Shown in pieces: positions 7,269 through 14,285 of a DNA stretch of 22,074 nucleotides. The DNA is taken from positions 1-22,074 of the forward strand of contig CAZRBY010000027.1 of assembly GCA_964598495.1 (NCBI GenBank). Direction: 5' to 3'. The first letter of the stretch is position 1. Each line of letters starts with the position of its first letter. The notes beneath the pieces are model-generated. The model saw only the letters and a list, made by a program, of their open reading frames with translations, did no database searches and was not told where the DNA came from. The stretch comes from Cacconaster sp964598495 (GTDB taxonomy: Bacteria; Bacteroidota; Bacteroidia; Bacteroidales; UBA932). Both the position numbers and the translations under genes were made by a program.

Positions 7269-8861
7269 ATGAAATTAAATAATATACTCCCGATACTCGC
7301 AATTGCGCTGCTGGCGTTATCTTGTAATACCAAAGACCCTACCATCGAGGATATTGTCAAGAACGACGGTATCTACGGTTATGCTACCTATACTGACGGC
7401 ACTCCCATCGCAGGAATGGTTGTCAGCGACGGCTTCAGCGCAGTAATCACCGATAAAGAGGGCTTTTATAGCATTGAATCCCCATCGCCCCACACTTTCC
7501 ATATCTTCGCATCAATCCCTGCAGATTGCAAGATAGTCGAAAATTCAGATGGCAATCCCGATTTTTATCACAAATACTCGGTGGAGCGGAGCAAATACGA
7601 CTTTAAATTTGAACGTATAGAATTAGAAAACGACTTCGTGGTCTATGCGCTGGCTGATCCGCAATGCAAGGACAATGTTCATATTTCTCGCTTTGAGTCG
7701 GAGACACTCTCGGATATCATGAAGACGCAGAAGAGTGAAAGCCTGCCTATTTACGGAGTTACTCTGGGAGATATTGTCTATTCCGAGGGTAAGCGCAATT
7801 GCGGTCAGTATATGCCGGAAATGCGCAGGTTGATGGCACAGCGAAATATCGGTTTCCCGGTTTTCCAGACAATGGGCAACCATGATGTCTTCGCAAGTGC
7901 AACCGAACCTATTCTTGCTGAGGATTTCAATCTGGCATACCAACGTGATTTCGAGTCGGTCTTCGGTCCCGTCAATTTCTCATGGAATAGGGGTTCGGTT
8001 CATTTCATCCATATGAGAGATATTACCTTCCAGAGCAATACTGTTTATGATTCGTATGAGGATGGTTTTACCATGGCTCAGATTGAGTGGCTCAGGCAGG
8101 ATTTGAAGCATGTCCCCAAGGAGAAACTGGTGGTACTTTGCGTTCATATTCCACTTCTTACCAAGGGTGGAGGCAACATCCCATTAGTAAGGACGGCTCT
8201 CTCTTCATTTGGAAATGCCATTATCTTTTCCGGACATACCCATTATATGCGTAATGAACCCGATTTGCCGGTTCCCGAAAAGGTCCATGCGGCTGTCAGT
8301 GGAGCCTGGTGGCATTCTGTTCTAAATGGTGATGGTTCGCCCAACGGCTATGGGATTCACTATTTCAGCGGAAACAAGATAGTCAATTCCATTTACAAGG
8401 GTGTAAATGGAAAAATGGCCTCCAAAGAGTATCAGATACGTATGTATCGCGGTAATGCGAAAACAGGCGGAAAATATGAAAAATTTCAGTTCCCGTATAC
8501 GGACAAAGAAGTGGTGGCCTGCATTTTCAACGGTTCCTCGGCCTGGAGCGTAAAAGTGTTCGAAGATGGCGTTTACAGCGGTGATATGAAACAAATACCT
8601 GCCAAACGCTATACAGGTGATGTTATTGGCCCCGATTCGAGCCAGGACTGGTGGGCAATCGGATATAATATAGGCGTAGTCGGCCGCGGACATGTTTCCG
8701 GCAGTCGTGCCAACTATATGACTTCAAGCTACGCCACATGGAAATATACTCTCAATAATTCTGAAGCCGACGTCCGGATAGAAGCTATCGATGAGTACGG
8801 TAACAAATACATCTGCACAAAATTTACACCCGACTACGACTATTCGGATATTAGTATGTAG
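7269..8861 (+). CDS. Calcineurin-like phosphoesterase lipoprotein with MetallophosN and MetallophosC domains
   Basis: A 530-residue secreted lipoprotein. I chose the ATG at 7269 because it opens MKLNNILPILAIALLALSC, a lipoprotein signal with C19 as lipid anchor; an in-frame ATG at 7164 would lie inside the upstream gene. An N-terminal beta domain (residues about 33-115, YGYATYTDGTPIAG, TDKEGFYSI) is followed by the metallophosphoesterase core: ADPQ (129-132), GD 167-168, GNHD 203-206, H293 and GHTH 322-325. The usual first motif D-x-H is D-P-Q. A C-terminal beta domain fills the rest. It is probably an envelope phosphoesterase; the substrate is unknown. The stop codon and last residues (SM-stop) are written by the heptamer repeat at 8852-8949. 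Confidence 0.9.
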   Translation: MKLNNILPILAIALLALSCNTKDPTIEDIVKNDGIYGYATYTDGTPIAGMVVSDGFSAVITDKEGFYSIESPSPHTFHIFASIPADCKIVENSDGNPDFYHKYSVERSKYDFKFERIELENDFVVYALADPQCKDNVHISRFESETLSDIMKTQKSESLPIYGVTLGDIVYSEGKRNCGQYMPEMRRLMAQRNIGFPVFQTMGNHDVFASATEPILAEDFNLAYQRDFESVFGPVNFSWNRGSVHFIHMRDITFQSNTVYDSYEDGFTMAQIEWLRQDLKHVPKEKLVVLCVHIPLLTKGGGNIPLVRTALSSFGNAIIFSGHTHYMRNEPDLPVPEKVHAAVSGAWWHSVLNGDGSPNGYGIHYFSGNKIVNSIYKGVNGKMASKEYQIRMYRGNAKTGGKYEKFQFPYTDKEVVACIFNGSSAWSVKVFEDGVYSGDMKQIPAKRYTGDVIGPDSSQDWWAIGYNIGVVGRGHVSGSRANYMTSSYATWKYTLNNSEADVRIEAIDEYGNKYICTKFTPDYDYSDISM

Positions 8862-8949
8862 TGTGTAGTGTGTAGTGTGTAGTGTGTAGTGTGTAGTGTG
8901 TAGTGTGTAGTATGTAGTATGTAGTATGTAGTATGTAATGTGTAGTTTG
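8852..8949 (+). repeat. Tandem heptamer array, 14 units (TAGTGTG / TAGTATG)
   Basis: Fourteen uninterrupted 7-base units: TAGTATG, seven TAGTGTG, four TAGTATG, then TAATGTG and TAGTTTG. The first unit and the first base triplet of the second code the last residues and the TAG stop of the metallophosphoesterase gene. The rest of the gap to corA (8950-9106) is AT-rich with no clear feature. Confidence 0.95.
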
Positions 8950-9106
8950 GGGTTGGAGCTATAGTTAGAGTTATAAAACAGTGCTGTGAGGAATAAGGAG
9001 CAAATGGCTAACGTCCAATAGCAATTTAGGAGTTTTAAGTGATAGTGAGCTCCAATAGCGTAATTAAATAATTAATTTTAAGCAAAATAAATTAAATCAT
9101 CTTTCA

Positions 9107-10171
9107 ATGTCCTACTTATCACCTAAAAAGAAAGAAAACATTGGCCTTTCGCCTTATGATCTGAAATTTCGTGGACGGAAAAGAGCCGACAATGTGCGCA
9201 TAACGGTTTTTGATATAAGCCCGGAAAACGTTACCGAAACTCAGGTCAACTCCGTGGAGGAACTGCGTGTCTATCGCGACTCCCCCTCAATTACCTGGAT
9301 AAACGTTGACGGATTGCATAACGAACAACTTATTGGAGATATTTCCACCATTTTTTCCATTCCTGCATATATCCTTTCCGACGTGATGGAGCCATCGTCG
9401 CGCCCGCAAACAGAGGCTTTCGACAACGGTTTTTTCGGTTCCATTAAAATGTTGGAATTCGACGAAAAAAAGAACACCGTGGCAGTGGATAACCTGAGTT
9501 TAATTGTGATGGATAGAATTCTTATCACATTCCAGGAAGAGGAAGGTGATGTGTTTGATCCGGTTCGCGACAGAATTCGCAAACACACAACCAAAATTCG
9601 TACATCCGGAGCCGATTATCTGGCTTTTGCTCTGCTGGATGTTGTAATTGACAGTTACATCTACATTTTGGGTGTTTATGGCGAAAAGGTGGAAGCATTG
9701 GAGGGGAAACTTATTCTGAATATCAATAAAGAGACGCTGAAGGTCATCAATTTATTTAAGCATGAACTCAATGATCTGCGTATAAATATCAAACCCGCAA
9801 AGGAAATGGTGAACAGCCTTGTAAAGCTGGATACGGAGCTGATACAGGAAGAAAATCAGAAGCACTATAAAGAGTTACAAGACAACATCAACCAGGCGGT
9901 GGACCTCCTGGACTATTATCGTGAAGTGCTTTACGACGAACTCAGTATGTATCATTCAGCCATGAGTACCAAACTGAATGATACGATGAAATTGCTCACC
10001 ATCTTTTCGGTCATTTTCATTCCTCTTACATTTATCGTAGGCGTTTACGGCATGAATTTCAAAAACATGCCTGAACTTCGCACGCAAAACGGCTACTTCA
10101 TCGTGTGGGGAGCCATGCTCGTCACCGTAATAGCGATGTTGTGGTACTTCAAAAAGAAAAAGTGGTTTTAA
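9107..10171 (+). CDS. corA: Magnesium/cobalt transporter CorA
   Basis: A 354-residue protein of the CorA/MIT family, which forms pentameric inner-membrane channels for Mg2+ (also Co2+ and Ni2+). The long N-terminal cytoplasmic domain includes ITWINVDGLHNEQLI and LSDVMEPSSRPQTEAFDN, followed by the long stalk helix (HELNDLRINIKPAKEMVNSL). Two C-terminal membrane helices follow: LLTIFSVIFIPLTFIVGVYG ending in the hallmark GMN motif (315-317), then YFIVWGAMLVTVIAMLWYF, with a basic tail KKKKWF. Length and layout are normal. It appears monocistronic; its mRNA is closed by the hairpin at 10281-10310. Confidence 0.95.
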   Translation: MSYLSPKKKENIGLSPYDLKFRGRKRADNVRITVFDISPENVTETQVNSVEELRVYRDSPSITWINVDGLHNEQLIGDISTIFSIPAYILSDVMEPSSRPQTEAFDNGFFGSIKMLEFDEKKNTVAVDNLSLIVMDRILITFQEEEGDVFDPVRDRIRKHTTKIRTSGADYLAFALLDVVIDSYIYILGVYGEKVEALEGKLILNINKETLKVINLFKHELNDLRINIKPAKEMVNSLVKLDTELIQEENQKHYKELQDNINQAVDLLDYYREVLYDELSMYHSAMSTKLNDTMKLLTIFSVIFIPLTFIVGVYGMNFKNMPELRTQNGYFIVWGAMLVTVIAMLWYFKKKKWF

Positions 10172-10181
10172 GGAAGTCTTT

Positions 10182-10280
10182 AGTGGGGAGTATGAAGTGT
10201 GTAGTGTTACGATGTTCGATCTGGAAGGGAGATCTAAGTTTAGAACTATAAACTTACTCAGAACTCAATGCTCCTAACTC
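10182..10280. repeat. Short heptamer stretches after corA (both orientations)
   Basis: 10182-10209 reads as four heptads on the plus strand (AGTGGGG, AGTATGA, AGTGTGT, AGTGTTA). 10253-10280 reads as four heptads on the minus strand (GAGTTAG, GAGCATT, GAGTTCT, GAGTAAG). Both resemble the repeat units elsewhere in the window, but are degenerate. Confidence 0.5.
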
Positions 10281-10310
10281 AAAAAAATCCACCGTGAGGT
10301 GGATTTTTTT
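10281..10310. terminator. Bidirectional intrinsic terminator between corA and the DUF2795 gene
   Basis: AAAAAAATCCACC and GGTGGATTTTTTT form a perfect stem with a GTGA loop, giving a run of at least seven T on each strand. It lies between two convergent genes, about 110 bases after corA and 8 bases after the DUF2795 gene. Confidence 0.92.
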
Positions 10311-10318
10311 TAACTATT

Positions 10319-10540
10319 TTAATATTCTTCTTCGTCGAAGAAAAAGTCATCTTTGGTGGGATAATCGGGCCAGATGTCTTCGATTGAATCATAAACCTCT
10401 CCGTCATCTTCGAGGTCCTGTAAGTTTTCGATAACCTCCAGAGGTGCACCCGAACGCGTAGCGTAGTCAATCAATTCTTCCTTGGTTGCGGGCCAAGGAG
10501 CATCTTCAAGTTTAGATGCCAACTCTAATGTCCAATACAT
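10319..10540 (-). CDS. Small acidic DUF2795 family protein
   Basis: A 73-residue acidic protein, MYWTLELASKLEDAPWPATK followed by EELIDYATRSGAPLEVIENL, ending in FFFDEEEY. The pattern of a short helical start, APWPATKEELIDYA and an acidic tail (EVYDSIEDIWPDYPTKDDF) matches the DUF2795 proteins found widely in Bacteroidota as I remember them. The function is unknown. It is monocistronic, with a strong promoter at 10580-10609 and the bidirectional terminator directly after its stop. Such a compact private transcription unit suggests strong, steady expression. Confidence 0.85.
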   Translation of the reverse strand: MYWTLELASKLEDAPWPATKEELIDYATRSGAPLEVIENLQDLEDDGEVYDSIEDIWPDYPTKDDFFFDEEEY

Positions 10541-10579
10541 GATGTGTCTTAATTATTAAAGGTTTCGTAAAATGGGCTG

Positions 10580-10609
10580 CAAATATATATAAAAATATAT
10601 ATAACCAAA
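10580..10609 (-). promoter_or_regulatory. Bacteroidota-type promoter of the DUF2795 gene
   Basis: On the minus strand TTTG (10609-10606) and TATATTTG (10587-10580) are 18 bases apart, a full match to the consensus. The 14-base stretch TATATTTGCAGCCC is the same as at the rpsF promoter. Confidence 0.8.
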
Positions 10610-10615
10610 ACTATT

Positions 10616-11143
10616 TTAAGGAATCCAATAATCATCTTTTTGTCCTGAGCTGTGACACAAGTATCTGGCCAGAGTAAAAAGGTAGTCTGACAGTCGGTTA
10701 ATGTATCTGATGGCGATCAGATCCTGTTCGCTTTTGTCTTCAATCAGTACAGCCATCCTTTCTGCCCTGCGGCATACTGTACGGGCAATATGGCATTTTG
10801 ACGATATAGAAGGGGAGGCAGGTAGCACAAATGACGTCTGAGCAGGGATGGCCTCGGTCATTCTGTCAATTTCCGACTCTAGAAATGAGATTTCCGCTTC
10901 GTCAAGAAGTTTGAGTTTTGCCACCTGATGGTCAGAAGCCAGATGCGCAGACGCTTGCATCAGAAATATCTGTATGCGTCTTAGCTGAAAATCGTCGCTT
11001 AACTCTGAACGCAGAAGCCCAAGCCAAGAGATCAGTTCGTCCATATCGCCGTAAGCCATCACCCTTTGGTGCGCTTTACTTACGCGTTTGCCGCCAACCA
11101 GTGATGTGGTGCCGGTATCGCCTGTTTTCGTGTAGAGTTTCAT
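10616..11143 (-). CDS. Cob(I)yrinic acid a,c-diamide adenosyltransferase (PduO type)
   Basis: A 175-residue enzyme that transfers adenosyl from ATP to cob(I)alamin or cobyrinic acid diamide to make coenzyme B12. The start at 11143 opens directly into MKLYTKTGDTGTTSLVGGKR, the family's ATP-binding N terminus; an upstream in-frame ATG at 11230 would overlap the ABC gene and add a non-conserved tail. Further motifs are YGDMDELISWLG, TSFVLPASPSISSKCHIART, VCRRAER, and YINRLSDYLFTLAR. Length is typical of the trimeric PduO-type enzyme. It lies 59 bases after the ABC ATPase stop on the same strand, at the end of the mqnB-mqnD-ABC unit; I see no functional link to menaquinone synthesis. Confidence 0.93.
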   Translation of the reverse strand: MKLYTKTGDTGTTSLVGGKRVSKAHQRVMAYGDMDELISWLGLLRSELSDDFQLRRIQIFLMQASAHLASDHQVAKLKLLDEAEISFLESEIDRMTEAIPAQTSFVLPASPSISSKCHIARTVCRRAERMAVLIEDKSEQDLIAIRYINRLSDYLFTLARYLCHSSGQKDDYWIP

Positions 11144-11202
11144 TGGGGTATTTCTGTGTTTGTTCTTTCTCTTTATTATTTGCGGATTTGGGGTGTCCTG
11201 TT

Positions 11203-11916
11203 CTATTTTAACTTCTCTTTTTTGCAGCACTTATTCATGGTATCCGAGCCTATTTTGCCATCTTTCATCCGCACTATGCGGTTTGCATGACGGGCGATAT
11301 TTTCTTCGTGTGTAACCAGGATAATGGTGTTGCCCTGTTTGTGGATTTCTCCAAAGAGTCGCATCACATCCTCCGAAGTCGTGGTGTCAAGGTTGCCCGT
11401 CGGTTCATCTGCGAGGATAATTGAGGGGCGTGTAACCAACGCTCTGGCGAGTGCGACCCTCTGTCTTTGGCCTCCCGACAGTTCGTTTGGTTTGTGTTCC
11501 ATTCTATCTTCCAGTCCCACCGCCGATAATGCCTTTTGTGCCCTTTGTTCCCTTTCCTTGCGAGGGACTCCTGCATAAGCCAGCGGCAGTGCCACATTTT
11601 CAAGCGCGGTATACCTCGGAAGAAGGTTGAATGACTGAAACACAAATCCTATTTCGCGGTTTCTGATGCCGGCCAAGTCATCGTCATCCATTCCACTGAT
11701 GCTCTGTCCATTAAGAGTGTAAGTGCCCTCCGAAGGAACATCGAGGCATCCGAGAATATTCATCAAAGTGGACTTGCCGGAACCCGAAGGCCCCATTATC
11801 GCCACAAATTCATTTTTTTTGATAGTTAAGTCAACCCCGTCAAGTGCCTTGACGGTCTGGCTGCCCATTTGATAGTGCTTTTTCACTCCCTCCGTCCTGA
11901 TAATCTCTTTCCTCAT
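11203..11916 (-). CDS. ABC transporter ATP-binding protein (MacB/LolD/FtsE-like)
   Basis: A 237-residue ABC ATPase with all core motifs: Walker A GPSGSGKS (42-49), Q-loop Q94 (FVFQSFNLLP), signature LSGGQ (146-150), Walker B ILADEPTGNLD (167-177) and switch H203. The NLLPRYTALENVALPL stretch is characteristic of ATPases that power FtsX-like permeases (MacB, LolCDE), which drive extrusion or lipoprotein transfer across the envelope. No permease gene is in the window, so its partner must be encoded elsewhere. Its N-terminal strand (EIIRTEGVKKHYQMG) is conserved, so the ATG at 11916 is well supported; this makes it overlap the end of mqnD by 77 bases. The tail NKCCKKEKLK is basic with two Cys. 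Confidence 0.93.
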   Translation of the reverse strand: MRKEIIRTEGVKKHYQMGSQTVKALDGVDLTIKKNEFVAIMGPSGSGKSTLMNILGCLDVPSEGTYTLNGQSISGMDDDDLAGIRNREIGFVFQSFNLLPRYTALENVALPLAYAGVPRKEREQRAQKALSAVGLEDRMEHKPNELSGGQRQRVALARALVTRPSIILADEPTGNLDTTTSEDVMRLFGEIHKQGNTIILVTHEENIARHANRIVRMKDGKIGSDTMNKCCKKEKLK

Positions 11917-12769
11917 CTCTCTGCTCTTTATATTTCAAATAATAATCCTTCAAAAGCCTGACGGCCCTAAGACCTTCGTCACCCAAAGATAGGGAATATT
12001 TGTTGACGAACATCTCGATATGTCGTTTGAGTACATCTTCGGAAATTTCCTGCGCGTGCGCAGCTATATAATTTCCTGAGGCCTCAGGATGCTCCATTGC
12101 GAAGGTGATACTCCTACGCAAAACTCTTTCTATCTTCTGTGCAAACTCCTCCCCAAGATTTCGCTTCACGGCAATCCCCCCAAGTGGAATGGGGGCTCCA
12201 CTAATACTATGCCACCAACTTCCTAGGTCACAAACCAGCTCAAGGCCCTGTTCTGCATAGGTAAAACGGCTCTCGTGGATAAGCACCCCGACATCACATT
12301 CTCCCGAAAGGACGCTCCGCCCGATATCCGAGAAGAGCATTGGAACCTTGATTCCGCGCCCTTCGAAGGCCAGGTCGTACAGCAGAGCGCCGGTTGTATA
12401 TTTTCCGGGGATAGCTACTCTGAGCGTTTTAGGGGGTGTAACGACATCTCCGGGCACTTCGGACGACACAGCTGCCTTGAACGATGCCGCGGCATGATTG
12501 CCCGCTTTACAAACACACAATGGCCCGCAGTCGTAGCCGAGCGCTGATCCGCTTTCCAACATCCTGTAGGATTCCATTACATTGAACCAGCCGTGGTAAC
12601 TCATCTTGGAGATGTCGTAAGTGCCTGAAACAGCTCTCAGATTGAGATCCTCCACATCAGATAGGATGACATCAAAGGAGATTCCCTCGGTATTGACGAG
12701 TCCCTCCACCATAGCATGAAACATAAAAGTGTCGTTGGGGCAGGGAGAGTATGCAAGAGAGACCCTCAT
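11840..12769 (-). CDS. mqnD: 1,4-dihydroxy-6-naphthoate synthase (menaquinone biosynthesis, futalosine pathway)
   Basis: A 309-residue enzyme that converts cyclic de-hypoxanthinylfutalosine to 1,4-dihydroxy-6-naphthoate. I chose the start at 12769 because MRVSLAYSPCPNDTFMFHAM is the conserved N terminus (substrate-binding SPCPNDTF); the longer frame to 12820 lies within mqnB. Other motifs: YHGWFNVMESYRMLESGSAL, GYDCGPLCV, RVAIPGKYTTGALLYDL and GVLIHESRFTY with the probable catalytic His. The start overlaps the mqnB stop as ATGA, indicating translational coupling. The C terminus (about the last 25 residues, DYQDGGSEKALSNGQPDRQG) is read out of frame through the start of the ABC gene and looks unlike a conserved domain. 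The fold is periplasmic-binding-protein-like but cytosolic. Confidence 0.94.
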   Translation of the reverse strand: MRVSLAYSPCPNDTFMFHAMVEGLVNTEGISFDVILSDVEDLNLRAVSGTYDISKMSYHGWFNVMESYRMLESGSALGYDCGPLCVCKAGNHAAASFKAAVSSEVPGDVVTPPKTLRVAIPGKYTTGALLYDLAFEGRGIKVPMLFSDIGRSVLSGECDVGVLIHESRFTYAEQGLELVCDLGSWWHSISGAPIPLGGIAVKRNLGEEFAQKIERVLRRSITFAMEHPEASGNYIAAHAQEISEDVLKRHIEMFVNKYSLSLGDEGLRAVRLLKDYYLKYKEQRDEERDYQDGGSEKALSNGQPDRQGT

Positions 12770-13473
12770 TGACGCACCCCTCCTGCGGCTTTTGCAGCCT
12801 TCGCAAGCAGTTGTATACAAGTGGTCTCGAGTGCGGAGAAGGCCACCCTAATGTCCCATTGATTCTTGTCGCGTTCGCCGACCTCATTGGATACGGCACG
12901 CAACTCGATAAATGGTACTTTTTCCATCAGGCATACATAAAAGAAAGCTGCGCCCTCCATACTCTCTATATGGGGTGAAAAGCACTCCAGGCGACGGAGG
13001 TTGTGCTCTCGAATGCCCGTGATGGTCTGAAAAGTGATGCCGGTTGCATCTTTAACCCCCTCGAGAGGGCCTGTGACAGGATAATGATCGCGTAATTTAA
13101 GCATGCCGTCGACAAACGGAAGGGTGTTGGCATCGAGCATCGCATAGTCGAATAGGGTCTGGAATCCTCCGCGCGTCTCTATGCCCATATCGCCAAACTG
13201 CTCCACCGTTATATGGGCTACGCTGCCTATCGGGAATTCCTGCGAGTAACTGCCTGCGATACCGATATTGACTACCAGACTATATGGCTCGCCTCCGGAG
13301 AGATGCGCAGAATTTAGGATCTTTGTCAGGTTGTAGCAGGTGGCTGCTACTCCTATGCCGGTCACCGCAAACTCCACCTCAAGAAGTGTGGCATTTTCAG
13401 GTGAGATTTTTTCGTATGCAATTTGTGCGCAATGCAGCTCTTCTGCGGTTGCAGCTGTAAATAATATTCTCAT
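12766..13473 (-). CDS. mqnB: Futalosine hydrolase
   Basis: A 235-residue nucleosidase that removes hypoxanthine from futalosine in the alternative menaquinone pathway. It shows the phosphorylase/nucleosidase fold: AATAEE at the N terminus, FAVTGIGVAATCYNL, VVNIGIAGSYSQEFPIGSV, and the active-site stretch ESMEGAAFFYVC followed by ELRAVSNEVGERD. The start at ATG 13473 is preferred; a GTG three codons upstream (13482) is possible. The stop overlaps the mqnD start (ATGA). Being directly in front of mqnD confirms the pathway; mqnA, mqnC and mqnE are not in this window. Confidence 0.94.
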   Translation of the reverse strand: MRILFTAATAEELHCAQIAYEKISPENATLLEVEFAVTGIGVAATCYNLTKILNSAHLSGGEPYSLVVNIGIAGSYSQEFPIGSVAHITVEQFGDMGIETRGGFQTLFDYAMLDANTLPFVDGMLKLRDHYPVTGPLEGVKDATGITFQTITGIREHNLRRLECFSPHIESMEGAAFFYVCLMEKVPFIELRAVSNEVGERDKNQWDIRVAFSALETTCIQLLAKAAKAAGGVRQ

Positions 13474-13550
13474 AGCGGGCACTAAAATAGCTATTTCTTA
13501 GAACTTATTCAAATATTATTTGTAATATTGCCTTATTATACAACTTGATA

Positions 13551-14150
13551 ATGGAATACGATAAAACAGAAGAATTTGATGCGAAAGTGACAGAGCAGCT
13601 CGCTTCACATTATAGGGAGATTTTGAGATTGCTGGGAGAAGACCCCACTAGGGAGGGACTTCTGAAAACACCCGAAAGAGTGGCCCGTTCAATGCAGTTT
13701 CTCACAAAAGGTTACGAAGAGGATGGCTCGGCCATAATACAGTCGGCAATGTTTCGGGAAGAGTACCGCCAAATGGTGGTAGTTAAGGATATCGAGCTCT
13801 ATTCTATGTGCGAACACCATATGCTTCCCTTCTACGGCAAGGCCCACATTGCATACGTACCAAATGGCTATATAACGGGTTTGAGCAAGATTGCCCGTGT
13901 GGTTGAGACCTTTGCCCGCCGTTTACAGTTGCAGGAACGCCTTACCGTTCAGATAAGGGATTGTATTCAGAATACCTTAAATCCCCTCGGAGTTGCAGTG
14001 GTTATTGAGGCTTCCCATATGTGCATGCAGATACGCGGAGTCCAGAAACAGAACTCAGTTACCACCACATCGGCATTTACCGGCGCTTTCCTTAAGGACA
14101 GCCGTACGCGCAACGAATTTTTTGACATAATTGGCACTAAGCTGCATTAG
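13551..14150 (+). CDS. folE: GTP cyclohydrolase I
   Basis: A 199-residue enzyme that converts GTP to 7,8-dihydroneopterin triphosphate, the first step of folate and pterin synthesis. Motifs: DPTREGLLKTPERVARSM, the zinc site CEHHMLPF (C87, H90), GLSKIARVVETFARRLQLQE, and HMCMQIRGVQKQNSVTTTSAF (C158 as third zinc ligand). Length and motifs are typical of type IA FolE. The ATG at 13551 is chosen over a TTG two codons upstream. It is divergent from mqnB with a 77-base AT-rich gap in which both strands show a near match to the -7 consensus with one base too many (TATTATTTG, TAATATTTG). The stop is followed directly by a heptamer array. Confidence 0.96.
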   Translation: MEYDKTEEFDAKVTEQLASHYREILRLLGEDPTREGLLKTPERVARSMQFLTKGYEEDGSAIIQSAMFREEYRQMVVVKDIELYSMCEHHMLPFYGKAHIAYVPNGYITGLSKIARVVETFARRLQLQERLTVQIRDCIQNTLNPLGVAVVIEASHMCMQIRGVQKQNSVTTTSAFTGAFLKDSRTRNEFFDIIGTKLH

Positions 14151-14160
14151 CAGTTTAGTG

Positions 14161-14264
14161 CAGTGTGCAGTGTGCAGTGTGCAGTATGTAGTATGTAGTA
14201 TGTAGTATGTAGTATGTAGTATGTAGTATGCAGTTGCGAGTTACGGGTTGCGAGTTACGGGGTG
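14161..14264 (+). repeat. Tandem heptamer array after folE (CAGTGTG, TAGTATG, then CGAGTTA type)
   Basis: Ten uninterrupted heptads (three CAGTGTG, one CAGTATG, six TAGTATG) span 14161-14230. After a 6-base unit CAGTTG come four more of a second type (CGAGTTA, CGGGTTG, CGAGTTA, CGGGGTG; 14237-14264). TAGTATG is also in the array at 8852-8949, and CGAGTTA-type units are at 17235-17309. The array ends 21 bases before the trkA start. Confidence 0.93.
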
Positions 14265-14285
14265 TGATAATTAACAATTTAGAGT

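Noticed and set aside
8852..8949. CRISPR-like array
   Set aside because: The units are 7 bases long and contiguous with no spacers, and there are no cas genes in the window. It is a simple tandem repeat.
11144..11230. N-terminal extension of the adenosyltransferase
   Set aside because: The extra 29 residues are Lys- and Arg-rich without family similarity and overlap the ABC gene, while the ATG at 11143 begins exactly at the conserved KLYTKTGDTG.
10544..11230. Cobalamin riboswitch near the adenosyltransferase gene
   Set aside because: There is no space for one: the gene follows the ABC gene by 59 bases and no B12-box-like sequence was recognised.
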